64,000 nucleotides of DNA from assembly GCA_022836615.1 (NCBI GenBank), contig MU405365.1, forward strand, positions 1 to 64,000, in the 5' to 3' direction. The position numbers and the translations under genes are program-made. Below the pieces are notes generated by a model, which was not told the DNA's origin, searched no databases, and saw only the letters and a program-made list of their open reading frames with translations. This stretch comes from Annulohypoxylon bovei var. microspora. Lineage: Eukaryota > Ascomycota > Sordariomycetes > Xylariales > Hypoxylaceae. Positions 38,310-49,847 of this stretch are shown here, piece by piece (position 1 is the stretch's first letter; every line of letters starts with the position of its first letter).

Positions 38310-38873
38310 ATGGAAACTACTCAAGGGACCCGTCCGACTCATCAATCTCTCCCGAAACTCACGATCCCGACGGGAAGGTATAAGCCAGAACCAGAAGAAA
38401 TAACGACAAGACGTGTGGCAGGCTTCCTAGACTTCTGTCGAAAGCACAAGAAGGCGCCAATCACACGGCTCCCTTCTATCCCCCTCATTCCTCCCCCGAC
38501 CATGTCCGACTCAGACTCAGACACAGTTGCGACTAAGGATGAAACCAAGGACAAAGACTGTAAGAGTATAGAGAAGGAGCTAGCAGACCTCGCTGTTGAT
38601 AGCCCACTTGACACTCTCGCATTTACGGAAAATGAGTGGGAAGTTCTGGAAGCCAAAAAGGCAGAGTACGAAAACGCCAAGGCAGAACACACAGAGTCAA
38701 TCTTAGAGATGCAGGCTGATCCGAAAGACCGCAGGTTGATACAGAGATGTAAGCACTGGAGACTAGCTAGGGAACGTCTGAACTTAGAGATGTCTCTAAT
38801 TTGGGAACGTAGGGAAATTCGTAGAAATTTCAGGAGGGATGCTAACCATCCTAAAGGTATTGAAAATTGGTGA
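38310..38873 (+). CDS. Charged protein of unknown function
   Basis: 187 residues from the ATG at 38,310 (METTQGTRP...), one exon. Residues 1-65 are Pro/Thr-rich and end with PSIPLIPPP. Then comes an acidic SDSDSD stretch. The C-terminal half is a long charged helix (ENEWEVLEAKKAEYENAKAE and QRCKHWRLARERLNLEMSLI), likely coiled coil. No signal peptide or known domain. A cytosolic or nuclear protein without assignable role; coding status is moderately supported. Confidence 0.6.
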   Translation: METTQGTRPTHQSLPKLTIPTGRYKPEPEEITTRRVAGFLDFCRKHKKAPITRLPSIPLIPPPTMSDSDSDTVATKDETKDKDCKSIEKELADLAVDSPLDTLAFTENEWEVLEAKKAEYENAKAEHTESILEMQADPKDRRLIQRCKHWRLARERLNLEMSLIWERREIRRNFRRDANHPKGIENW

Positions 38874-39367
38874 GAGGTAAGTACGGTGGGTCAGTCAGGG
38901 GTAAGTAGGTAAGTACTACGATGAAAGCCTTAGGTTGAACTGATGACCGCGGGCGGTATTCTCTTCTTACCAGGCTTCAAGTGTCATGATAGAACTAGTA
39001 AAATGCACGGGTATAAAAAGATAAGAATTCTTGAGTAATCTTCCGCTGTTTAGGTACTTTCCACGTAAATCTAATGAAGCATGAAAAATTACCTCTGAAT
39101 AGATCAACTGAATCATGGTTAGAAACAGTAAATGAGTGTATTGTTACTGGACATATGAGTACGATCACAAACCTCTCTATATATGGTCACTTGTTACACA
39201 ACAGTGAGTTGTTCACAACATAGATATATTTGAAGTCTAAAGCCGTCGATATGTCCACTCTCCTTTCAACTCACAAAGGTACTTGAAATCCTATTAACAC
39301 AATTTCAAACTTCATCTTAACAATATTCAATCCGATCAATAACTCCAATAAACTAGAACAAGTCATA
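38874..39367. other. Intergenic spacer
   Basis: Includes GTAAGTAGGTAAGTACTACG directly after the stop at 38,873. No supported gene. Confidence 0.5.
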
Positions 39368-40327
39368 ATGTCGAACCAAGATAAGCCAAGAATCCACCGA
39401 AAGCCGGTACCAGTAAGACTCCCTAGCCCCCCGAGATATGACAGCGACGAGGAGATGTTTGAAGAGCGCATGGAAAAGATGAGGGGTCATAAGATAACCG
39501 ATGGTCAGTTGAGGCGTAATAAGACACTGCCATCGATTCATGTCACCCCTCCTTACTCGTACGATTCTAACCCCGAAGTCCCTTCAGTACCAACTAGGCA
39601 ACCGCCACCAGCCCCTCCGAGTTCGCAATATCAACAACCATCTAACCGTCCGGCCGGTGTACTGAGCCAGCAAGATAGACCTCGAGGTGAGAATGATAAG
39701 CCACGTCGCCCATTGACGCCCAATACGGTAAGATGGCCCTTCTTGGACAGTGACAATGAACAAGAGCCAACCCCGGAATTCCCGGCGGTGCCCCTACCGG
39801 AGGCGCCTCTTCGCAGAAGAGGAGCCATCCGCCGGGGAAGCTTAACGCCCTCGAGCAGTCCAGGTAGGCCTCCCCATACCCCTACCGACGAGGAACGCGA
39901 CGTGTTGAGCCCGCTCGGTCATATCTCCCGCAACCCTCTAAGCGCTTCGCAGAGGCGCGCCCGACGTGGGAGAGACGTGAACCGTGAAGAAAAGGCTCAA
40001 TCGTGGTACCCCGGTGACGACGAGGCTATCGCCGTCAAGACCGTGTTGGAAACCACGAGACCAAAGCGTTAATGAGTATGTGACACAGGTGCCCGTCTCG
40101 GATCTCGGCCCATGTACGTTCCCGTCATCTTGAGTCACCGGCCGGGAAAAGGCCGGTCGGACTCCGCACCGTCGCGCCCTAAGACCCCGATAGACTACGT
40201 ACGACGTCCGTTCGACGAACCCGCCCCACCGAACGTTGCGGACGAACTCCGAAATATGGGGCAGGGGCTCCGGAGGCCGGTTAAGGTCCACTTCATGGCC
40301 CCGGAGCAATTCCACCGAGGCAGTTGA
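39368..40327 (+). CDS. Proline/arginine-rich protein, probably two exons
   Basis: The visible frame runs from the ATG at 39,368 to a TAA at 40,070. A further stop-free stretch in the same frame continues to 40,327 with the same Pro/Arg/Ser-rich style. A 75-bp intron 40,014-40,088 (GTGACG...GACACAG, with TTAAT as possible branch) would remove the stops in phase and give about 294 residues. The single-exon alternative gives 234 residues. The protein is disordered throughout, with acidic patches (DSDEEMFEERMEKM) and RRGxIRRG segments, and has no signal peptide or known domain. Phospho-regulated scaffold-like proteins look like this, but nothing specific can be claimed. The donor is weak, so the splice is uncertain. 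Confidence 0.5.
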
Positions 40328-43231
40328 TCCGCATCGAAGGATCGTAGGCGATTAGTGAGCACTTAAGTAAGTCTACTCACTGTTTTGATATTTAACTTAG
40401 AATGGGATGAAAGCACTCATACGTGAAACATAACTAGAAGTTCTAGGAACCTGATCTCCTTTTACACTACTTGGGGATAAGCTTGTTTTTTCTATTATTC
40501 TGGTATGCGTTTCCTTATTACTCTAATTTAGATTGTAATCATTAATAGATATTTAAAATAAATATTTTCCTTGCGTAGCAAATTTTAGCTCTTATTAATA
40601 AATAAGGACTTGTAAAGTCTCGAAAATGTCTCCGACAGCGGAAAGTAAATAGAGTATGCATCATCTCAAACAAGTAATAAGCCACCGTCACCTACGACTC
40701 CCGGCAGCTGAATTCCAATTGGTCGAGAATAGCTGCAGATTGTTCAAGTCAGGTGAGCAGTATTTTACATGAAAACATCCGCATGCATAATGTATTCGCA
40801 TCCTTGCTCCTTGCTCATGGCGAACGATTAATGGTCGTAGCCTTTCACCTTTAGTTTCACTAAAACCAGCGCTTGGATTAGGCCAGGCTCAAAACTAGCC
40901 TGAATCAGTCAAGTCAGGTCAGGCCCAGTCAGTTTTCGGTTTTTTATGAACTGGTCAAATCAGTTCGTTGACTGACAAGCCATCAGGCTAAAATACAGAA
41001 AATTTTTGAAAATACCCACTCTTTTACGTGTTTTAATTGGTGTTTAAGTACCTACTTTTTATTATTGATTAGTCATATATTAGTAATCAATTCTTTTTTT
41101 TTTTATCGATAAGATTATTATTATTATTATTATGTTCCACTTTTCTTTCGAATTTGATCAGTTTAATTGATTGAACTGGTTGGTTCAGTTCATTGCTTCT
41201 AACTAGCCAATCAAACCAATTCATTGCTTCTAACTAACCAATCAAACCAGTTCATTGCTTCAAGCCTGATTGGCCTGGCCTGATCCAAGCGCTGACTAAA
41301 ACGGTGTCCCGACATCACACATCTCACTTCTCAAACGCTCCTAGTTACCTAGCCACATTGATCTACGATACTGTAAGAATCCACACAATCTTGAGAGTAC
41401 CTGGGTATCTATGTAGGTAATATCTCTACCATTTAAAGAACAAATTAAACAACTGCGATAGGAAGCGCCAATTTAATCGCCCACCCTCGATTCAACGAAT
41501 GATTCTACACGCGACACCTAAAACTTCACCAACTCATCCGCGAGCGGCTACAGCAGGGCGAATTAGCCTAAAACTTATGAGGATATAATTGGTTTAATAA
41601 ACGCGATCAGACCCTACTATACCTTAGCAGGATTCCCGTTCCGAACTTTATCATCGACGTTGCATCAAAGCTCCAATTTGAAGCGTAGCGGCGCTTCCGC
41701 TGTTAGAGTATCATGATAGAATTATATGTCATTCTTTATTCGCCAAGCTAGGTAGATGCCAATAACTATTTTTTCTCTATAGAAGGTAGTTTCCTAAGTT
41801 AGACCGGCGCAATACCTCCATCCCATCAACTATGTAGTAGTTATCTGCAAACGGGGCTTAACAAGCAGAATACTATTCACATGACCTAATGGTAATCTCG
41901 GCTAACCGGAATTTAAATGCAGTTCTCGTCCAACGGTGCCGGCGAGCTCTACTATTAGTTACCCACCTATGTAGGTAGTTAAGGGAATTAAATTGGTAAC
42001 AGTATCTACGTTGATAATCGACATTGATAATCGGCATAATCTTAGGAACAATGGACATAGCTAACTTCCAAAGCCTTACACCCTCTTCGTATTTCTAGTA
42101 GGAGACGGTAGAGATCCTTGGGTATTCAGGTATATGGTCCAATCAATGGATATATCAAATATGCACATGGTTGTTTCAAATGTTTCAAATGTTTCGTTTG
42201 TTTCAACCCGTTACACAGCTCTAATGTTACCTACATACCTAAGTTAAATAGCAGGTATACTATATTTCTCAGGCAAAGTTTTTACCCCCGCACAGATCAC
42301 CATGTAAGACTTAAGCCACTCAGCACCGAACGATCAGCATAACTACCTCTTAGCAAGCCATTCAGAAAGGGGTAATCTAAGAGAATCCGTATATGGCCCG
42401 TGCAGAGCGTTGAATCTTTGCTTGAGAAATATAGTACTGGATTTCTCGTATTTCTCACCGTCCACTCACGAGATCGAGCCATTGCCATTGGCGTCTCCAT
42501 CTGTAATCGAAATCCTCCTCGTCGAGAAGACTTGCTGCTATCAGGCCAATAGTGAGGCCTGTTTACACGACTTAAGTGTCTGAATACCTGACTGCATAGG
42601 CTTAGCCGCATACATCCGGAAGTATCACTAAAATACCATGAGCTCATTAACGCTACATCACATTCGAGTTGCAGCTGCTGGGGCCTCAACACCATAACGC
42701 TGTCAATGGGGATTATGGGCCTCGCGCCTCAGATTCTCTTCACATAAATGCACACCTTACCTAGACCTGTAAACAAACCTCGTTCTAATTTTAAATTCGT
42801 TTTATTATCATAGCTTGACGACATTTCGAGTATGCCAGCCCAACATACTAGGCCAATAAGCATATTCTATACTCGACTAACCATCCGTATTCACACCTAC
42901 TCAGCTAGACATCTGCTTTCAATTATATTTGGCATTCATAGAATTGGACAACAATTACCTCCATCATTTTATGTTATACCCCATATTAGCCACATCAAAT
43001 AAATCTGAAATTAGCAACCTGGACTATCACTTGAATAGGTGCGATCTAAGAATTTATATGTCCGCCTCCTTCAAAGGGCTGTGGGGTCCATTACAGGCTC
43101 ACGGTCTTTCTGCAGCTTCAGCCTTACCCCAAAATAGTTTCTAATTTATTATCACAGGTAGTTCACTGCATTGGTACAAATCCCTGCGGCTGTAATGCAC
43201 CAAAGGGAAACAGCGCCAGACAGATAGTGAG
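40328..43231. other. Long spacer containing a hAT MITE
   Basis: 2.9 kb without a supported gene. Apart from the MITE at 40,867-41,294, it contains ACCTATGTAGGTAGTT near 41,964 and a 10-bp repeat GTTTCAAATGTTTCAAATG at about 42,172-42,205. Frames of 60-132 codons on both strands have no coding look. Confidence 0.6.
40867..41294. mobile_element. hAT-type MITE with perfect 8-bp target duplication
   Basis: 428 bp bounded by inverted ends CAGCGCTTGGATTAGGCCAG and CTGGCCTGATCCAAGCGCTG. It is flanked on both sides by ACTAAAAC (40,859-40,866 and 41,295-41,302). An 8-bp duplication plus ends starting CAG are the hallmarks of the hAT superfamily. No transposase is inside, so it is non-autonomous. The right half holds two complete and one partial 31-bp tandem unit (TTCATTGCTTCTAACTARCC...) at 41,189-41,265. 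An (ATT)n run lies near 41,117. Confidence 0.9.
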
Positions 43232-43951
43232 ATGTCCAATGGGTCGGGCTCCCTTAGGGAGACAGCTCAATTGGATAGCCATTTCAATCATTGGAATGCT
43301 GGAAGTGATTCGGAATTTTTCGAAGATATAGAATGGGATTATGGCCATGGATCTTTCGATCTTGGTGTATCGATGCCGCCTACAACCCCACTAGCAGACT
43401 CCCAGCGGACAACGGATGCCGCGTGGTCAGTTAATGTCCCGGCTAACGCCGATTGGGGCGGCTGGGACGAGTCAGCGGCAACTCTAACCTCATTTACTAG
43501 TGGTCCTAGCCAGGTCCAGGGCACTTTAATAGGGGAGGTTCGTAACGATTTACCGGCTAACTACGGGGTAAACATTGAGGGTTACGCACTCAGCCCTACT
43601 CAATCAACGTCCGTGTCATCACCATTGCCGCCTATCAATAGCCCCAAACGTCAACACTGCGAGATATGTAACAAATCATTTACCAAGAAGAACGATTTAA
43701 CCCGACATCGCAAGTCTGTTCACGAGAGTAACGACCCAAAGAACCGATGCGCCTGCGGATACGAGCAAATCCGTAAGGATAACTATAAACGTCATGTGAG
43801 AAATTGCAAGAAGGATAACGGGTATTACAGATGCAAGTGCAACAAGGAGCATGTTGGAAAACAGGCCCACTTGAATCATGTACACCACTGCACGACTGGA
43901 TTTCATGGTTCCGTTGGTCGACCAAAGCTGAACGATGCTACGACTTTATAA
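43232..43951 (+). CDS. C2H2 zinc-finger protein
   Basis: 239 residues, one exon. Residues 1-135 are acidic and Ser/Thr/Pro-rich, as in activation regions. One canonical C2H2 finger is present: C143, C146, H159, H164 (CEICNKSF...LTRHRKSVH). Two degenerate finger-like units follow, with C-x-C spacing: C173-C175...H188...C192 and C201-C203...H216...C220. Such a canonical finger plus atypical C-x-C units at the C-terminus occurs in fungal regulatory proteins of unknown target. Probably a nuclear DNA-binding regulator. A single classical finger binds DNA weakly on its own, so the atypical units probably contribute. Confidence 0.8.
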   Translation: MSNGSGSLRETAQLDSHFNHWNAGSDSEFFEDIEWDYGHGSFDLGVSMPPTTPLADSQRTTDAAWSVNVPANADWGGWDESAATLTSFTSGPSQVQGTLIGEVRNDLPANYGVNIEGYALSPTQSTSVSSPLPPINSPKRQHCEICNKSFTKKNDLTRHRKSVHESNDPKNRCACGYEQIRKDNYKRHVRNCKKDNGYYRCKCNKEHVGKQAHLNHVHHCTTGFHGSVGRPKLNDATTL

Positions 43952-45404
43952 TTAAAAACCTAGGTACCTACCTACTCAACTAGATTCCATTTCTTCCCTT
44001 CGCCTTAAAGGCATTCACCCTCTTTTCCTTACCATTCTCTTACAAGATGGAGCTATTGTGTGGTGAAGGGCCTTGCATTTCAGTAATGTTGAAGAGATAA
44101 TACTTAGCAGGATGTTATAATAGGTCTCTTTCTAACATATTCCCTTATTCTGCTTACTACAAGCCATTAATCTTCAAATAGAAGGTTGCGTACCTACTAC
44201 TTACCTAGTTAGTCATCTAATTATATGAATCTATGAACTTTTTTTTTCTGACTTTCAATTGACTTGTATTGCATTTGCACCTGCTGGGCGGCCCGTCTTA
44301 AACTACACACCATATTTTAGGATAGGTCACTGCCAACGATGGAGGTCATTAGGTAGTTTATGGCTGTCACAGAGTGAAAAATAGTAACAATAGGCTCGCC
44401 GCTGACTTGCTAGTAGGTAGGTAAACTAGGTACCTAGATCCTATGTATTGACACCTGAACCATTCCAAAAACTCCTGAGGTTGGCAGTCCTTTCATATAA
44501 GTTCACTGATGAGGCTAGTACCATCCCCTTTCCGCGCAGGGCTCGATGTCCTAGTTAGTCGCATAAAACACCAGGCGGTTTCTTCTACTCACATTAGAAT
44601 TCCAGCAATCTTGCTATTTATCATTAAAGAGTAAAAGTAAATTATTATCTGTTATCTACCCCTACCTAAGTTAACATGAACATCTACCTAGGCTTTAGTA
44701 ACATACGACCCTTTGTCATAATAGTTGCTAATCTTTTATCCAATAATAGTTAAAAACCAGATCACTCGGTCTATATAAGGGGAGTCGGCGCTCTTGGGAC
44801 AAGAGCAGAATGTTTTAAGGCCGATTTCACATTAAAGCTCTCTAAATTTAAAGTACCTAAGTAGTATTATATAAATATCTCCGCCGCGACAAATCTAACC
44901 TAATAAGCGACACCGCGGTATCAAACTAGTTATTTCACTGCAACGTATTTATGTCCTGAAGTAAGCAAGTACCTATCTAATAGGAAAATAAGATCGAGGC
45001 CGTTTTATTACTTTCATTTAATCAGTAATAAGACCAGTTAGGGTTGTTTGAGACCCATTCCTTTCACGAGGCCTATTACTCAAATTTTGAGGCCGGTTTC
45101 TATGATTGCATCTAAGGGAATAATAACACGCTTTTTACACGGATTTACCTAATGAGGCCTCTTAAAACTATTCGAATAAGTCAAATAAATATTTATTTAA
45201 GCGACAGTTGTTGAAATGATAAACTAATGTGATAGTTGATAAAAGAAAGTCAATCACATGTGCTACCAAGTAAGACTTTAATGTCTTTCAAAGATACTTT
45301 ATATAAAGACGAGTAATGTGGCTTGTTGTTTTTGAAATCCGAGCAGCTTTTATTCTCTAGTTAAATTAAGTAACATATATGGATGTTTCCATATCAGGCT
45401 CACG
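43952..45404. other. Intergenic spacer rich in ACCTAGGT words
   Basis: Contains ACCTAGGTACCTACCTAC at 43,958, TACCTAGTTAG near 44,206, AGTAGGTAGGTAAACTAGG near 44,412, and a TATATAAGGGG box at 44,772 without a matching gene start nearby. A second TATA box (TATATAAA, 45,300-45,307) lies 98 bp before the next gene. Confidence 0.6.
45300..45307 (+). promoter_or_regulatory. TATA box of the following gene
   Basis: TATATAAA, 98 bp upstream of the ATG at 45,405. The distance is normal for a fungal core promoter plus short leader and supports choosing that ATG over the later in-frame start at 45,503. Confidence 0.5.
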
Positions 45405-46072
45405 ATGAGCGCAAAATCGTATATGGCTCATAAAGGAAAATCGAATAAATTATACCCGGAGGTGAGATCAATCTCTATGGTTGGCCCCCGTTGCAGAGGC
45501 TAATGTGTCCTCGGTGGAAGGGCTACCATGGGTACAAACACACTTCGAATCCAAATCAAGTGAACATACCATACGAAAGCCACATTGGTGCTTTTCTCCG
45601 AGGAAATAAACGTGTATATCTCATAGTATCACACTGTTGGGAAGATAGTGATCTATCCGTATACCACGTGGTAAATCTCGAAGGGGGGTATTACGAAGCG
45701 CAAGTGTTCGTAAAGTGTCTTCTACCTGTGGAGTTATACCTGTCACGTAAAAGGAGGATTCAGAGACTGAAGCGATCGGACAATTTGATAGAGGAATTCG
45801 AGTGGAATGACAAGAAAGTATTGGTGTCTCGCATCCCAGAAGAGGGTATCGGTAGACACCGGAATTGTCACCTCATTAAGCAAGCACGAGTGCGGAATGA
45901 GCTGTCGGATAATCAATTTCCCCCATTGCCGACGTCGAACGGATATCATATGGACGCCTGTCTCCAAGATATACGGCCTAACCGCAGACAATCATCCTAT
46001 GCTGAAGCTGCCTTGATACAACAAAAAAAGACCTGTCCGAGTTGCCTAGTAAACTATGTCCAAGACAAATGA
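45405..46072 (+). CDS. Small basic protein of unknown function, spliced
   Basis: I model exon 1 as 45,405-45,461 (MSAKSYMAHKGKSNKLYPE) and exon 2 as 45,521-46,072. The 59-bp intron has a GTGAGA donor, a GCTAAT branch-like site and an AAG acceptor, and gives 202 residues. An alternative acceptor at 45,496 (TTGCAG) is also in phase but would make a 35-bp intron, unusually short. Without a splice the protein would start at the ATG 45,503. The body (VYLIVSHCWEDSDLSVYHVVNLEGGYYEAQVF) looks like a small beta-rich fold, followed by a basic stretch and a C-terminal CPSC pair. No family recognised. Confidence 0.6.
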
Positions 46073-49000
46073 GAAAATCAACTAGTAAGAGAGACGAGGG
46101 AGAGGTGGACGAGAAACTGTCATCGCTTATAGCAACAAGAATTGACGGGAATTAATGACATATGGACGTTGATCATTTGTAGTGAAGCTGCTAGGAATAG
46201 TCTTCCCTTGCGATTTCGAAGAATGCCCTAGTACTTAGATTTATGCTATGCATTACAGGACAATTCTTTAATAAATGGATATATTTTTCCTACTTCTCAA
46301 AGCATGGAAGCTGGGTGTTCATTGGCTGATAACTAGGTGAATAGTACTCGACTTATTCAACCCTATCTGAAACAACTGCCAATTGAAGGGATATGCTGTT
46401 ACTTCCCGAGAACATCAAATCTATCCAAAATGATAATTAGAATAATCGTTAAAAACCGATAAAACTTTCCGTAGGTCTTGCTTGTGCTTGACTTGTAACC
46501 CCTTTTGGAGCTACCAGCTGTGTACCTATATAAAGGGGCGAAGGCCTCAGAAGTTTTGAAAAGGTTTAAGCGTTAAGAATCTCACATATTTACCTATTTA
46601 TGAGCTTCTGGGGAGCCTCTCGTGACTAATCTTTCACTTTGTGATATAACCATCAGCTAAGTGCTACAGTCCGGTTATTATAGTAAAAAAAAGGGGCTAT
46701 ACTGATAAGCCCTTAGACACCTACCTAGGTATCGAGTTAACAAACCAAGAGAAGGAAATATAACATAGTTATATAAGACATACAACTGAAGAAAAAAGTG
46801 ATAAGAGAAAATTAAGCTATCTTTGATAAGGTTAGATGATTAATTAAACTTCATCATGTTAGGTGCTTACCTAGGTTAAACTGCTACGAGGCAGCTTTTC
46901 CGTCGCCGCGAGGTTTGAACACCGAAATACATATTCGTACCTATATATAGGAATGTATGAGTACGTTTAAATAATGCAACATATCCCTGGCAACTATGTA
47001 AGGAATGGCGCCGGTGGCGTCCATCTTCGGGCTTCATCGGCAATAGTTGCACGAACCGGTGATCCCTGCGTAGAAGCTGAATGGAAGTTTGCTTCCCGTG
47101 CGAGGCTGACCGTCTCCTTTCGGTTAGACCGCGTAACAGCCACCGACCTAATGCCGGGTCCTCGGAAACCCTTGATCACAGTCCACCGTGCCGCGTAACG
47201 CCTTTCACCAATGACGTCCTTATTACATCTACTAGCGTACGCAAGGACGGGATCCGAATGCGCGGGACTGGAAAATGAATGTTAATCTAATTTTGACGAT
47301 GAGTCATATGGACCGCCGCATTTATTGGAATTCTTATTTATGGAGGTCGCCGAGGATAAATGGCGCGAGACGCCCGGGTTTGGACGGGTTAAGGCTTAAG
47401 ATATTAATAGTAACTGAGCAGCTGAGTTTGTAAATTATGACGAATTGGGCAGGTAATGTTAATCGGCGATAATATGAACTGAGAGCTTTTGGGAGTTGAA
47501 AGAGTAGATAGAATTTGTAGACATTGACCCACAGAAGTAGCTACGAAGTGTACCAATACACTTGTATGTATTGTACGTGTGCATGTGTTCGTAGTCGTGT
47601 AGGTAGGTTAGGCTGATGGTGTACATAGGTGAGTACGAGATTGTCCAGTGATGACATTTGAAACTTATATTATATTAAACCTGCCCGTCCCCGGAATAGC
47701 GGTGGGGGGCTTGTGTACGGTGGGCTGGACGGGTGTCACGACGTCATAATTGTTAAACAATGATGTGTGATTTAAATCTGTTGGACGGACGGCAGGTTTG
47801 TCATATGCAAGGCTAAGATTCTTTCTCGTGTTACGGTTGTACATACAAGTATAAATGCGCGGGTATTCCTGGGGCATTCCTGTAAAGAACTAGGGGGATT
47901 TGGGACAATGTTTCGAGATTTTTGTAGTCATTAGCATTTTTGGGGGGCACGAGACTACCTACATGTATGTACGAACCGTCTAAAGGTTCGGCATCTTCGC
48001 CCCGACAAGTTGGTATCGGGTGTGCGTCGAGGATTCGATTCGTTGCCTGGCGCCGTTCTTGCATCGGTAGGTATTGGAGCACAGCATTAAAGCGCATGCA
48101 GCCTTGTTTGGCAGTTTGGTGGCGATAGGCAGCAGAAACGGATAGCAATTCTAAAATATCCCGAAACCCCAGAAGTACCGGATGCTGGAACGCTAAAATA
48201 GGCACGCTTGGACCATTTCCATGAACATCTTTTGTGCGAAACTTCATCTTACAAATCTCAGTGCGAGCTTTACGCGGCGGCGAGCAGTCTAGGTCCTTAG
48301 CGCGAGCTTGCTGGGTCGACTTGTTCTTAGCGGTTGTAGCGGTTGGGTTAAAACATATCGTGCTGATCGAGCTAGTTAGAATCAGGATTCGGGAACTGAT
48401 AAACTGGATATAGCATCTTTAATTTGAATAGAAGCGGAAAAAGAAGCGACGATATTGTATATCATATGTATTGTCCACAGCGGAATTTCATCATGTGAGA
48501 GAAATGATTATGTGAACAATAAACTACCCACTTTAGGTGTAACTTGCGATTGGCGGTATTGAATCCTTGCCGCTTATCACGAACTTGATCGTCCCTCCTT
48601 TGAGATGATCGTGGGTCCGGTAACCGATTGCAGCGCAACTTTGGGACGGGGCGAGTAAACATAGCAGCATAGGTGTGGTTAAAATTAATTAACAACTTGA
48701 CGCTCAGTCCTCCTCGAGTCGGATCCTGGATTTCAACTACCTAGCATAGATCGTACATAGTACATAGGAATAGAAATAAATTTCCACGTGCTTGATTTTC
48801 GAACTACACACGAAGAATTCGATATGATATAATCAATCCAACAATGAAGAGGCAAAGTAAATCCATGGATGTCTCATAAATCCGCGACCTAATAACTAAT
48901 AGCGTGAGTATCAAATTCAACCCCGCAAAAACGATCCATGTTAGCGCGGAATTGCTGATTGAGAACTTAAGTAGGTAGCTCAGGTACCTAGCTGCAGTGT

Positions 49001-49266
49001 TAGATAGCTTGGCTGAGATAGGCTTTTCTTGACTTTTCCGGACGTAGTATGGATGTGCTATGTAGCCGTGTTGTACCTCGGGGTAGAAAGCCACTGGCGG
49101 GCGAGATCTTCAAGCTATGCTTATTGTTGCATGATAATGGATCATGAAGGATAACGGCTTGCGTACGAAATACGGTGGCGGTTAAAGCAATATTCAATCC
49201 AACTCCTATTCCACTATATAGTTAAAGAACTCTTGTTAAAGGTGAGTGTTCAATTATCAACCAATA
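46073..49266. other. Gene-poor spacer
   Basis: No convincing gene. A TATATAAAGGGG box at 46,527 resembles the one at 44,772, yet no good start follows within 400 bp. Stretches at 46,975-47,280 and 47,830-48,250 are GC-richer. The latter holds a 138-codon minus-strand frame (47,831-48,247) without recognisable domain, which may be a real small gene (confidence about 0.2). A two-helix 96-codon minus frame lies at 48,804-49,094. ACCTACCTAGG occurs at 46,721 and GTGTAGGTAGG near 47,597. Confidence 0.5.
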
Positions 49267-49847
49267 CTTGTCAAGCTTTGAATCAGCCGACTTTTTACCG
49301 GAGCTTCGCACCTAAAGTCAGGGACTTTTAAAAAAAATCGTACTTTTAAAAAGAAATCTTGAAAATTCTTGGCAAATACTTACTTTTACTAGCGATCCAC
49401 ACCAAATGTGAAATACCTTTATAAATTCAATTAATGCATACTCGATTTTACAACACTTTTAAGCCGGATGCACTTATTATTTTTTGTATAATATATTTAT
49501 ATTATTCGTATAATGCGTGAATCTTTTTTCAAAAATTTAATACGCGTTTTTAAAAGTAATGCGAGTTGTTTAATATATTTATCCCGTTTTATATATAACT
49601 TTATTAAGGTGTAAATGTTATTTTAAAAAATATATGAATTAAACGTATGCGAAGCGTTTGTTTAATTAAATAAAATATGTATAAAAAGGAACTTATTAGG
49701 TTTATGAAAGGTACATGGTTTTATATGTGGATTACTAGTAAAAGTAAATACCTTAGTTTTCTTTTTAAAAGTACGATTTTTTTTAAAAGTCCTTAACTTC
49801 AGGTGCGAAGCTCCGGTAAAAAGTCGGCTGATTCAAAGCCTGACAAG
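49267..49847. mobile_element. Long-TIR MITE with TA target, Tc1/mariner-like
   Basis: 581 bp with inverted ends of at least 90 bp. CTTGTCAAGCTTTGAATCAG at the left is answered by the reverse complement of CTGATTCAAAGCCTGACAAG at the right. The similarity continues less perfectly to about 170 bp (TACTTTTACTAG at both inner arms). TA flanks both ends (49,265-49,266 and 49,848-49,849), as expected for Tc1/mariner-type insertion. The middle is AT-rich and may be partly mutated. No transposase frame. Confidence 0.85.

Noticed and set aside
46974..47278. Overlapping frames of 61-74 codons on both strands
   Set aside because: GC-richer spacer with stop-poor frames on both strands; no motif and no homologue recognised.
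48804..49197. Two minus-strand frames, one with two hydrophobic segments
   Set aside because: Short, overlapping and without family features; kept only as a remark in the spacer entry.
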